Origin: Drechmeria coniospora
Lineage: Eukaryota > Ascomycota > Sordariomycetes > Hypocreales > Ophiocordycipitaceae
Assembly (NCBI RefSeq): GCF_001625195.1
Contig: NC_054390.1
Location: 6,421,222-6,485,221, forward strand
Reading direction: 5' to 3'
DNA: 64,000 bases
In this document: positions 55,151-64,000 of the stretch, one piece after another
How the letters are laid out: each line of letters starts with the position of its first letter
Position numbering within the stretch: the first letter of the stretch is position 1
Notes under the pieces: model-generated
What the model was told of the DNA's origin: nothing
Seen by the model: only the letters and a program-made list of their open reading frames with translations
Databases searched by the model: none
Program-made: the position numbers and the translations under genes

Positions 55151-56632
55151 ATGTCGAACTCTCTCGATCAGCTCAAGGCCACCGGCACGGTATGTGAAAC
55201 CTCAACCCCGCCTCCGCTACCGTTGCCCCTCGTTGCCCAGGGCACGCAGGCGTCATTCCGAGTCTTCCATCACCCCCCAATCGAAGACTCCCCCGGTGCC
55301 ATGCGATGAGGTGACTGAAGAAGCGAGGCCCGCGTGATGGCACCCCGTCTCGCTGACTGATGGAATTTTGTCTTCCTGCGAATAGGTTGTCGTGTCCGAC
55401 TCTGGTAAATTCCCGCAACCACCCGCTCGACGAGGCGCCGTTTGCTGATCTCTCCAGGTGACTTTGCTTGTTAGTGGACGCCCGCCGCCTCCCTCTCGCC
55501 TCCCTCCAACCCTCTCTCGTGCGTCATGCGAAGCTGTGCGAGGGCGTGATGTCGACGCGAGTACGGCAGGGTCACAGGCTAACATTCGTCCTCACGGCAG
55601 CGATCGGCAAGTACAAGCCTCAGGATGCAACCACCAACCCTTCCTTGATCCTCGCGGCCTCGAAGAAGGCCGAGTATGCGAAGCTCATCGATGGTGCCAT
55701 CGCGTACGCCAAAGGCAAGGGAGGCAGCATGGACCAGCAGGTCGATGCCGCCCTCGACCGACTCCTGGTCGAGTTTGGCAAGGAGATCCTCAACATCATC
55801 CCCGGCAAGGTCTCCACCGAGGTCGACGCTCGCTTCTCCTTCGACACCAAGGCGTCGGTCGACAAGGCTCTGCACATCATTCAGGTGCGTGCATGCTTCG
55901 CCCCCCCTCCCCCAGCCGAGTCCACTCTGACGACGCGCAGCTCTACAAGGAGCAGGGCATCTCCAAGGACCGCGTCCTGATCAAGATTGCCTCCACATGG
56001 GAGGGCATCAAGGCGGCCGAGATTTTGCAGCGCGACCACGGCATCAACTGCAACCTGACTCTCATGTTCTCCCTCCCTCAGGCCATTGCCGCCGCCGAGG
56101 CGAACGCCTACCTCATCTCCCCCTTCGTCGGCCGCATCCTCGACTGGTTCAAGGCGGCCAACAAGAAGGAGTATGCCAAGGAGGAGGACCCTGGCGTCGC
56201 CTCCGTCAAGAGCATTTTCAACTACTACAAGAAGTTCGGCTACAAGACCATCGTCATGGGTGCCTCCTTCCGCAGCATCGGCGAGATCACGGAGCTGGCT
56301 GGATGCGACTACCTGACCATCTCGGTGCGTTCTGTCCGCCCCTTCCTTTTTCTTCACTTCTTCTCCGAGCGCATGACTTACGAACGGACGTCCTGTAGCC
56401 CAACCTGTTGGAGGAGCTCATGAACTCGTCCGATAACGTGCCCAAGAAGCTCGACGCCTCGGTGGCCGCTTCGTCCAATCTCGAGCGCCAGTCGTACATC
56501 AAGGACGAAGCGAGCTTCCGATTCGCCTTCAACGAAGACCAGATGGCCGTCGAGAAGCTTCGAGAAGGCATCAGCAAGTTTGCCGCCGACGCCGTCACCC
56601 TCAAGGATATCCTCAAGGCAAAGCTGGCCTGA
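55151..56632 (+). CDS. TAL1: Transaldolase
   Basis: Non-oxidative pentose phosphate pathway: moves dihydroxyacetone from sedoheptulose 7-phosphate to glyceraldehyde 3-phosphate. Six exons (55151-55189, 55386-55404, 55458-55469, 55601-55884, 55941-56324, 56399-56632) give 323 residues, the fungal norm. The second and third exons are tiny (19 and 12 bases) and restore [20 protein letters not shown] with its catalytic Asp. The Schiff-base Lys is in [12 protein letters not shown] (about residue 133). [34 protein letters not shown] and [11 protein letters not shown] are further family landmarks. The donor of the 12-base exon (GTTAGT) and the phase at every junction are consistent. Confidence 0.95.
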
Positions 56633-57029
56633 ACGAAGGTTTCCATTCTTAAGCCGGATGGCGGAGTCGACTTTTTCACGCTGCTGGCTGGATTTGGTGA
56701 AATTTGTGTGGAGTAAAAGGCAACCAGGACTCTTTTGGCCTCACGACAATGCTACTGTGGGAATTGACATGAATAATTCAGTTCATGCCTTGCTACCAGA
56801 TATGGAAGTTGAAAAAATGACGCAGCGACGATGCTTCGCCCAATACACAGTAGTGCCCGTATCCGCCCAAGGGTATTTATCAGCCGGCGTATGTGACAAG
56901 CAAGTGATACTCCTCGAAACGCCAAGATATATACACCCGACGCAAGAAAAAGGAATGAGAGAGAGTGAGAGAAAACGGTAGGTTGAAAGGGGTTGATTGG
57001 AGGGGTGCGATGGAGGAGGGTAGGGGGGT
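56633..57029. other. Tail-to-tail gap
   Basis: The gap between the convergent transaldolase and phosphatase genes; nothing recognised. Confidence 0.5.
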
Positions 57030-58202
57030 TCATGCCGGCTCTGAGCACCAGACCTGCTCTCGTCGGTGCTTCCAACCGCCGCCTCTGGTGCCCTCAATGA
57101 TGATGGCCGTCAGGGCGCCGCCGCGAACGCACCCCGTGTCAAGGCCTACGGTATGAAGGTCCTCGAGGTAGCCACGCCTGGCATCGTGACCGTAGATGAT
57201 GGTGCGGCGCTTGTCCTTGGGCAGCATTTTCTGCCAGCGATTCCAGGCGTCGGGCCAATGCTCGCCCGAGTGGTCCTCGATGGGGACGGCGACGTCGCGG
57301 TCGTGGTCAACGTCGACCTCGGCGGCGCGTTTGCTCTTCGACGGTGATGGCTGCACTTCCGACAATCCCTGCTGAAGCCTCGCCTGCTCCTCCCGGCGGA
57401 TGTCCTCGCGCGGGTAGCCCAGGGTACGCATGTTCATGACGGCCCAAGGATTCTGCCGATCGACGTCGACACCGGGGACGAGCCCTGCGTGGACGACGTA
57501 CATGGAGAGGGGTTTGATGGTGAGGATGACGGGCAGGTCCGAGAGCCAGCCGATGTGTCGGGGCGTCAGGTTGTTGGCAATGTCCACGTGGTGCTTTTCC
57601 CCGCGGTCAAAGTCAGTGATGTCGCCGGCGAGTGCTTCGCTGACGCCCTTGCGCTCCTCGAGCTCGGCACGTACGAGAAGGACCTTGTCCTCGTGGTTGC
57701 CGCGGACGGCACTGGCGTTGAGGGCCATGAGGCGGTCGACGACGGCGGCAGAGCTGGGGCCTTTGGTGACCATGTCCCCTACGGCGACGAGGTGATCGGC
57801 CGCCTCGTCGAAGCGGACACGATCGAGGAGCTGGGCCAGCTCCTTGTCCATGCCGTGGATGTCGCCAATCATGATGAGCCTGCGTTTATTCTTCACCGTC
57901 GGCACGAACTGACTGGGGAGATCGCTGATTGGTTTCAGGTTCTCAAAGTGTGGACGTCCGTGGCCGCCGTAGGACATGGGCATGTCGGCAAAGGTAGGGG
58001 CGAGGAGAGGGTCGAAGTCGAGGTCGGCGGCGGCGGCGGCGGCGTCGTCGGGAGCATCGACGGTGGCGACGGGGGCTGGGTCATCGGTCGGCTGGTTGAG
58101 AAGGATCATGGTTCCGAAGCAGACGCTGGTGATGAAAAAAAGCGCTCCGGAGCAGACCATGGCCCGATGGAGAGCGAGGTGAGGGACCGACATGGTGATC
58201 AT
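57030..58202 (-). CDS. Membrane-anchored metallophosphatase, Ppn2-like
   Basis: A single minus-strand frame of 390 residues. One hydrophobic anchor near residues 17-36 (GALFFITSVCFGTMILL) is followed by a polar Ala/Asp-rich spacer. The PPP/calcineurin-like catalytic motifs come in order: MIGDIHGMDKEL, VAVGDMVTKGP, VRGNHEDK, VVHAGLVPGV, IYGHDARRGY. The anchor plus this domain resembles yeast Ppn2, a vacuolar metal-dependent endopolyphosphatase; a diadenosine-tetraphosphatase-like or protein phosphatase role is the alternative. A variable acidic insert (SPSKSKRAAEVDVDHD region) lies before the last motif. The first of two close Met codons was used. Confidence 0.88.
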   Translation of the reverse strand: MITMSVPHLALHRAMVCSGALFFITSVCFGTMILLNQPTDDPAPVATVDAPDDAAAAAADLDFDPLLAPTFADMPMSYGGHGRPHFENLKPISDLPSQFVPTVKNKRRLIMIGDIHGMDKELAQLLDRVRFDEAADHLVAVGDMVTKGPSSAAVVDRLMALNASAVRGNHEDKVLLVRAELEERKGVSEALAGDITDFDRGEKHHVDIANNLTPRHIGWLSDLPVILTIKPLSMYVVHAGLVPGVDVDRQNPWAVMNMRTLGYPREDIRREEQARLQQGLSEVQPSPSKSKRAAEVDVDHDRDVAVPIEDHSGEHWPDAWNRWQKMLPKDKRRTIIYGHDARRGYLEDLHTVGLDTGCVRGGALTAIIIEGTRGGGWKHRREQVWCSEPA

Positions 58203-59900
58203 GGCGGCGACGGAAGGGAAAAAGTGGCCGACGCGCTTGGCCTTGGGGTGCAGCTAGGCTATCGGTACGACAGGTTGTGAGGGTGCATTTGATACGAGGG
58301 AGGCACGGGTTGCACAAGCTGCGGCGGGGAGTCGTGCGAGGTGAGGCGAGGCGAGGTGAAGGATAGAGTCGATCGGTGGCGAGTCGTGCCAGCACGAAGC
58401 AGGAAAAGTATTCTCGCCAAAGTATAGGGGTGCCGGCGTATAGAAGTATCCTCGCAGCGGCCACGGATGGAATGAACGAAACAGACGGGACCGATAGGTA
58501 GCTGATGGTGGATGAATGGATGAGCAGATGAAGCGATACAAAGTCGGAGGAAGCAAGCACACATGGGCGTCAAAAGCGAAGTAGGAGAATGGGGTGCCGA
58601 GGCGTCTTGGCGGTGATGAAGTCGTGCGTCACCCTGTTTCGGGCCTCACGTAGCACTACCGGCCTTAGCATGGGGACGAGTCTTGCACAGATGGCACATG
58701 TGCGGCAAGGGCAGAGAGATTTCGCGGACACCTGATACGGGATCGAAAGGGGACAGATGGTAGGGAGATGGATCGGGGACGATGACGATGACGACGAGTG
58801 CTACAAGGACGAGGACGGGGAGGCAAGCGCCTCTCCCCGTGCCCTCCCCCCTCCCTCCCCCCCCTGAGTCCTTGTCGAATCTTGAACCTGCACGTCTTGG
58901 TTAGCAGGGTTGTTTGCCGATTGGTTCCGCCATGGCGGCGAGCTCAGAGCGCAATGCCGTTCGAGTCTTGACTCGGAACTGCGGCGGAGTGAAGCGTGGG
59001 ATGGTCCATAAAAGCATTACGTATCGGCTGACGACGTGGTGATGGATGGCGGCAAGCCACAATTGATCGGATATGACGGCAAACCGGCTCGCCAAATTAG
59101 CAGTCACAACATGGACCAACCTTGCCGATGGGAGTTACTCTAGTTGGTACCGACATATGCGTACTCTTTACTTTTATTATTTCTTGGTTCATAACTCCCT
59201 TTATGGGGTTGTTGGCCATTAACTCTCGGTCGTCGCCAAACGTAAAGGCAGTGCTGGACAGTGTTGCCACGTCGACGCAATCATTGGCTGGGACGTTGGC
59301 TGTCTGCATGTGCAATATGTCTGCATGTCTACGCCTGTCTGATGTGTGCATCTGCATTTCCAAATCTGTTCGCAGTGTCCGAGCGGTTCAATAGAGGTGG
59401 CCTAACACGTGTTCGTACTCGTAATGAACGCCGAGGGACGATGGTGGAAAGCACTGGGAGAATGGAGAGCGACAAGACGACAAGGCAGATGTCGCCGGCT
59501 GCACGTCTGTTGCCTGGATGTGACTGGTGCGCGTGGTACGAGGCAGCGTTGCTAACTGTACGAGTCCTCGGCGATGAAAATCGTGGTGCGATGCAGCTTC
59601 GCCAACTCTGTTCGAGTCGTCGTGATGAAAAGCATGCTGCGACATGACACGAGGCCACGGGTGCCCTGGATCGCACCCCATGGCCTCCGCCTTCATGATG
59701 CCTCAAAACATGCCGGCCGGCGGATTTCGGACGGGTACAGGGGCACGCTGACGTTGAAAATTTGATTGATTTCGGCCACCTTTATCCCAACGCCAAACGC
59801 CGTCCGAATGCCTCGTCTCCACGGAGATGGTATGATGTATGAATGGATCCTTTTACCTCAGCGCTCACTTGGTCGTTCACTTGGCCGTTCACTTGGTCGC
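58203..59900. other. Intergenic region
   Basis: No gene is supported. It includes the promoter of the Ppn2-like gene and the 3' flank of PET191. A plus-strand frame near 59122-59394 lacks an ATG at its start and is not convincing. Confidence 0.45.
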
Positions 59901-59910
59901 TCACTTGGCC
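59863..59910. repeat. Four-unit 12-bp tandem repeat over the PET191 stop
   Basis: Four units of GYTCACTTGGYC. Each unit carries TCA in the same frame, so the minus strand reads four successive TGA stops of PET191. The first of these (59901-59903) ends the protein. Confidence 0.9.
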
Positions 59911-60434
59911 GGTTGCTGCTGCTGCTGCTGCTGCTCGAGCCGATACTTTTCGTTCTCCACGTCCCGCCAGTCCGGCGGAATCGGTTCGTTTCCACTCGTC
60001 TCCTTGACGCCGCCCGCAAAGGCTGGCTTGCCCGCGTACATCTGGTAGCCCTTGCCGCCCTCGGATGCGCCCTCGAGCGTCTTGTAGGTGACGGGCATGT
60101 TGCCGCGGAAGCGCTTGCGCATGTCGACCATGCCACGCTTGCAGTCGCCGTAGCCCTTCTTCAGCTGCTGGCACTTGGTCGGCAACGTGCCGGCGAGCGG
60201 TTCGCGGAGGCAGTCGGCCGCCTTGTTGCGATGCTTCATGACGCAGTCGGATTCCTGAAGGCACTGCGCGAGTGCGTCGCCTGCATCACGTCAGCGACCA
60301 GCATTCTCTCCTCTCCTCCTTCCCTCCATCTCCGTCTTCATGTACGGCGCGGGCGGGGGCCGCGAGGATGGGCATCGTGGGCATCAAGGTAGCGGGGATG
60401 GAACCATACGCAGCTCTTGGCAGGAACTCGGCAT
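59901..60434 (-). CDS. PET191: Cytochrome c oxidase assembly factor Pet191/Coa5
   Basis: Intermembrane-space protein needed to assemble cytochrome c oxidase. Two minus-strand exons, 60434-60410 (25 bases) and 60280-59901, with a 129-bp intron (GTATGG donor, TGCAG acceptor), encode 134 residues. The short first exon supplies MPSSCQEL and the first conserved Cys. The cysteines then fall as C5-X9-C15, C21-X10-C32 and C45-X9-C55, the CX9C/CX10C pattern of this family. DALAQCLQESDC, LPTKCQQLKKGYGDCKRG and VDMRKRFRGNMPV are diagnostic. The C terminus is longer than yeast Pet191 and ends in a Gln run (QQQQQQQ) followed by PAK and a TGA inside a tandem repeat. Confidence 0.93.
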
Positions 60435-61166
60435 CCTGGGCGTGGCGGAGTGTCCAACGTGTTCGTGTTGATCATGACGAGCCCTGCTCCGAGCGGGAGC
60501 TCAAATCTAGAGGTGAGCAGACAGATGGTAGGGGCCGTATCTGATTGGCCGGATACCTCTCCTTGGTGACAAAATAGCACCAGCAGCGGCTCATCCGCCG
60601 ACTGGTTGGCACCTCTGCGTGTGCAAGGTGTGCGTGCTAGTAAGTAATCAGTCATCACAAGAGGAGTGTTGCAACGACCAACAATTGAATAGTAAATGTC
60701 AAGGTACGAATTTTTACGCGACAAACAACATCATGACTACTTCCCTCTGCTGCAAGCACTCTACAGATTGGCTGTGAGTCGAGGTTCCAGCGAAATGCCG
60801 TTTGTTCATTCCATTCCCCGCCATCCTCCTCAAAAACAGCACCCCAGGTGTGCTTATCATATCCGAGCGTACTGTAATAACACTTCGTACACCCACAGGT
60901 GACGGCAGCAATTTTGGCACCCATCGACCTGGCCAGCCAGTGACATCACTCGCTGCAACAGGACAGCCAGCCGTCTCCCACCAAGCCCGACGAGGCCTGA
61001 ACCTACGCCAAACGCGCAACGACGATGGCGTTTTCCTGAACCTCCCACCCAACATAATTTTACCCTCGTTCGATTTCCTGCTCGGAATGGCATCGAAATC
61101 GCCCCTTGACTTGGTTTCCTTTTAATCGTATAATACTCCTTACTTGCCTTGCATCCCATCGCAAAT
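60435..61166. other. Divergent promoter between PET191 and lipase genes
   Basis: No gene. It is shared upstream sequence of two divergent genes, without a clear GTAC island. Confidence 0.5.
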
Positions 61167-63260
61167 ATGGGTGTGCCGTTCCTCGGCCGACTCCATCCGC
61201 ATGTTCTGCCGACCCTCGCTGCCCGAACGTCGCTAATGGCAACGACGCCGCAGTGTCGAGTACATAGCTCTCGTCGGGTCCTTCATCCTCGTCGGGCTCG
61301 AAGCCATCATCCGAGTCTTGACGCTCGCTCTCCGTGAGCGAGCCCCTCGCCGCCGATCGTCGTCTGCTGACCCCGCCCAGCCCCTTTCCTGGTCGATCTA
61401 TTTTACCGAGCCTCTCGCCGCATCTTCAACAAGTACACCTCGCCCGAGCAGAAACGAGCCGAACGGAAGAAGAAGTGTACGTATCCTCCGCAACCTCTTG
61501 GCCCCGTTTGGTCGTCCGGCAAACTCTCCTCGAATCCCCCATCGGCCGCCTGATGGCTGACGCCTGATGGCTAACGCGAGTCCGGCAGCGATTTCGACCT
61601 CGGTCCGCGATGCGTCCGACTTTGTCGAGCTCTGCCGACTCTGGGGATACGAAGCGGAAGAGCATATCGTGCAGACCAAGGACGGCTTCCTTCTCGGCAT
61701 CCACCGCCTGCAGTGGAGAAAGGGCGAGGAGGGCCAAAACGTCAACTTTGGGCCCAAAAGCCTCCAGAAGCGGGTCGCCTATCTGCACCATGGCCTCCTC
61801 ATGAACTCCGAGGTCTGGGTCTGCCTGACGGACGAGCAGAGATGCTTGCCGTTTGAGATGGTCGATCGAGGCTACGACGTATGGGTAGGTTCGGGAGATT
61901 GCCGCTGCCTCGTCGGCGCGCGCGCGGCTGACGAGCGCCACAGTTTGGCAACAACCGCGGCAACAAGTACTCCAAGAAGTCGATCCACTGCGGCCCGGCC
62001 TCGGTGCGCTTCTGGGACTTTTCCATGGACGAGTTCGCCTTCTACGACATCCCCGACAGCATTGCCTACATCCTTGACACGACGGGCCAGGAGAGCCTGT
62101 CCTACATCGGCTTCTCCCAAGGCACCGCCCAGGCCTTCGCCACGCTCGCCATCCACCCGAGGCTCAACAACCAGGTAAATGTCTTCATCGGCCTCGCGCC
62201 CGCCATGGCGCCCGCCGGCCTCTCCAACGGCGTCGTCGATTCCCTCGTCAAGGCCTCGCCCTCGGTCCTCTACCTCATGTTCGGCCGGCGCTCGATCCTG
62301 AGCTCGGCGACCATGTGGGAGACGCTGCTGTACCCGCCTCTCTTCAGCCGCGTCATCGACATGGCCCTGTCGTTCCTGTTCCGGTGGCGGACGAGAAACA
62401 TCTCGGCGAGCCAGAAGCTGGCGGCCTACCCGCACCTGTACTCCTTCACGAGCACGAAGAGCGTCGTCCACTGGTTCCAGGTGATCCGCAACAAGTGCTT
62501 CCAGATGTACGACGACGATGTCCAGCAGCCGCTGATGGTGAGCACGTCGAGCAAGTACTCCAAGGTGGCCAAGTACCCGACGCGCAACATCCGAACCCCC
62601 ATCGTCCTCGTCTACGGCGGCAGCGACTCGCTCGTGGACATCGAGTCGATGCTCAAGGAGCTGCCGCCCCAGACGGTGTCGACCGAGATCCCCCACTACG
62701 AGCACCTCGACTTTCTCTGGGCCCGCGACGTGGACGCCCAGGTCTTCCAGCACGTCTTCGACGCCCTCGACAGCTTCTGCGATGCCGAGCACAGCGCCGA
62801 GGAGTACAGCCGGTACTACACGGTGCGGAACGAGAGCCTCATCGGCTCAGGCTACTCCATTGCCCAGTCGCGCGGAAGCGAGAGCGAGGCCTCGGCGGGC
62901 ACGGGTGACGGCCCGGCGCCGTCGTCGCAGAAGCACCGGCATCTGGCGACGGAGAAGCGCGACGGCTCCGCAGCTTTCGGTGCCGGCCGTCCATCGTGGT
63001 TCCTGCCACCGCCGCCACCCAAAGCGACCGAATCGGCTGCCGTCGAGGGCTCGTACACGCCGCCGCAGGAGAAGCTCAAGGGCGTCGGCGTCCGGCGCGG
63101 CAGCCTTTCTCGCAACATTGTACTCGACAGCATCAGCGAGGTGAAGAGGGCGACCCCGGTGAGCACGTCGGTGGAGATTCTCGGTGCCGACGCCCAAAGC
63201 ACCGAGGCATTACCATCGGAGAGGAGAGGAAGACGGGATCCTTCGCGGGAGACGCCGTGA
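61167..63260 (+). CDS. Steryl ester hydrolase/lipase-like membrane protein
   Basis: Exons 61167-61198, 61254-61333, 61381-61476, 61589-61884 and 61944-63260 encode 606 residues. A membrane-embedded N terminus (EYIALVGSFILVGLEAIIRVLTLAL) precedes the AB-hydrolase lipase domain: DFVELCRLWGYEAEEHIVQT, YLHHGLLMNSEVW, VWFGNNRGNKYS, nucleophile GFSQGT (Ser about residue 224), Asp in GGSDSLVD (about 394) and His in EHLDFLW (about 422). This matches the Tgl1/Yeh group of lipid-droplet or ER steryl ester hydrolases and acidic-lipase relatives. The last 180 residues are disordered, rich in Ser and Pro. The first intron keeps frame best with a GC donor (GCATGT, 61199) and a CAG acceptor; a GT donor with a GAG acceptor is the alternative and would change three residues. 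Confidence 0.9.
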
Positions 63261-64000
63261 AGAGCGGCGAAGGAGGTCCCGCGTGTTCATCGCCACCGAA
63301 ACTTCTTCCACACCCCTTGGCTTTGGCTGAGCGGACGAGCTAGATGGAAATGTCACGAGAGCCTGGACGCGCAATCGCTCGCCGCCGCCGGACCGGACCA
63401 GCCGAGTCGCGCGATGCCCGAGGCCTAGGGCAGGAGGACAAGAGAAGGCGAACCTGAGCTCATACCTGGCGCGTGATTTCCACTTTGTCATGGATGCGAG
63501 TGCTGCGGACAAGTCGGCATGAAGTTGTGAATCGAATCGGATGAAGCGACGGAAGCAGGCCAAGGTGCAAACCAAGGTGCGAGTCTAGGCGCAACCCAAC
63601 AACGATGGATGGTTTTTCGAACACCGATACCAAGACACGATCGACATGTTCATATTCCCCCCCACAACCTCAAGTCGCGGCCTGGGCAGAAGCGGAAAGA
63701 TAGAACGAGTAGCAGAAATCGGGGCAATATCCGCCCGACCATCAGCCCATCGCGTTCCGGAATCCTTGCTGCCTACGCAATTGTGGCTTGACCTGGCTCG
63801 TCTCTTGTCTTGGCTAAGTGAGTTTCGCGGGCGTGTCTCGCTGAGCCGGGATCTGAATCGCACCAACTCCGGAGGCCCCACCCAAAATAAACGTGGCCGC
63901 CGGGGCGCGATAACGTCCGCCGTGAACGCCGTCCCCGCCAGAATCTCATCTCCCATCGACGTGCCGCTGGCATGCAGATGGGTGCGCTTACTTGTCCATC
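63261..64000. other. Right-edge region
   Basis: The 3' flank of the lipase gene and unassigned sequence to the window edge. No frame here has recognisable features. A gene entering from the right cannot be excluded. Confidence 0.4.

Noticed and set aside
59122..59394. Plus-strand frame with a membrane-like stretch
   Set aside because: It begins with TTG, its first ATG lacks context, no splice partner or family is visible, and the hydrophobic run is explained by T-rich sequence.

Overview
The window is nuclear DNA of a filamentous ascomycete. Genes carry short introns of mostly 50-130 bp with GTANGT-type donors and CTRAC-like branch points, coding sequence is GC-rich, and the proteins (2EXR-domain protein, Rom2-type Rho GEF, P450, steryl-ester-lipase family, homogentisate dioxygenase) have the form seen in Sordariomycetes. 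A member of the Hypocreales is my best inference from protein resemblance; I could not test it by search. No prokaryotic features, CRISPR arrays, intact transposons, rRNA or convincing tRNA genes were seen.

Layout. 1-9.3 kb: a small membrane protein of unknown role, an alpha/beta hydrolase, a 2EXR protein and a D-2-hydroxyacid dehydrogenase, all on the plus strand. 9.5-14 kb: the large WDR59/Mtc5 (SEA/GATOR2) protein on the minus strand. 15.3-19.8 kb: a compact housekeeping block with UBC13 (plus), then ATP synthase subunit d, NAC-alpha and ribosomal protein eL14 (all minus). 23.2-25.9 kb: a membrane desaturase-like protein and an Fmp46-like thioredoxin-fold protein. 27.3-32.7 kb: a very large uncharacterised protein with one RRM-like domain. 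33.1-41.1 kb: complex I subunit B8/NDUFA2 (minus), a mitochondrial pyruvate carrier subunit (plus) and the Rho1 exchange factor Rom2 (minus). 44.4-50.6 kb: homogentisate 1,2-dioxygenase (minus), a cytochrome P450 (plus) and Cu/Zn superoxide dismutase (plus). 51.7-63.3 kb: Tudor-SN nuclease, transaldolase, a Ppn2-like metallophosphatase (minus), the cytochrome oxidase assembly factor Pet191/Coa5 (minus) and a steryl-ester-hydrolase-like lipase.

Most genes are core metabolism and housekeeping rather than a biosynthetic cluster. Five products are predicted to act in mitochondria (ATP7, Fmp46-like, NDUFA2, MPC, Pet191). The WDR59 protein (TORC1 control), Rom2 (Rho1/cell-wall integrity) and UBC13 (K63 ubiquitin) are regulatory. 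Genes were rebuilt by hand splicing; exon limits are given in each entry.

The most striking unexplained structure is non-coding. Long intergenic stretches are packed with GTAC tetramers, the decamer TACTCCGTAC/GTACGGAGTA and CCTAGTAGGTA-like words, often arranged as perfect palindromes. They appear only in intergenic regions that contain at least one gene start, and I saw none inside exons or in tail-to-tail gaps. Other items to check are two apparent GC-AG introns, an in-frame TAG inside the large RRM protein, a four-unit repeat carrying four in-frame stops at the end of PET191, and telo-box motifs shared by the eL14 and NAC-alpha promoters.
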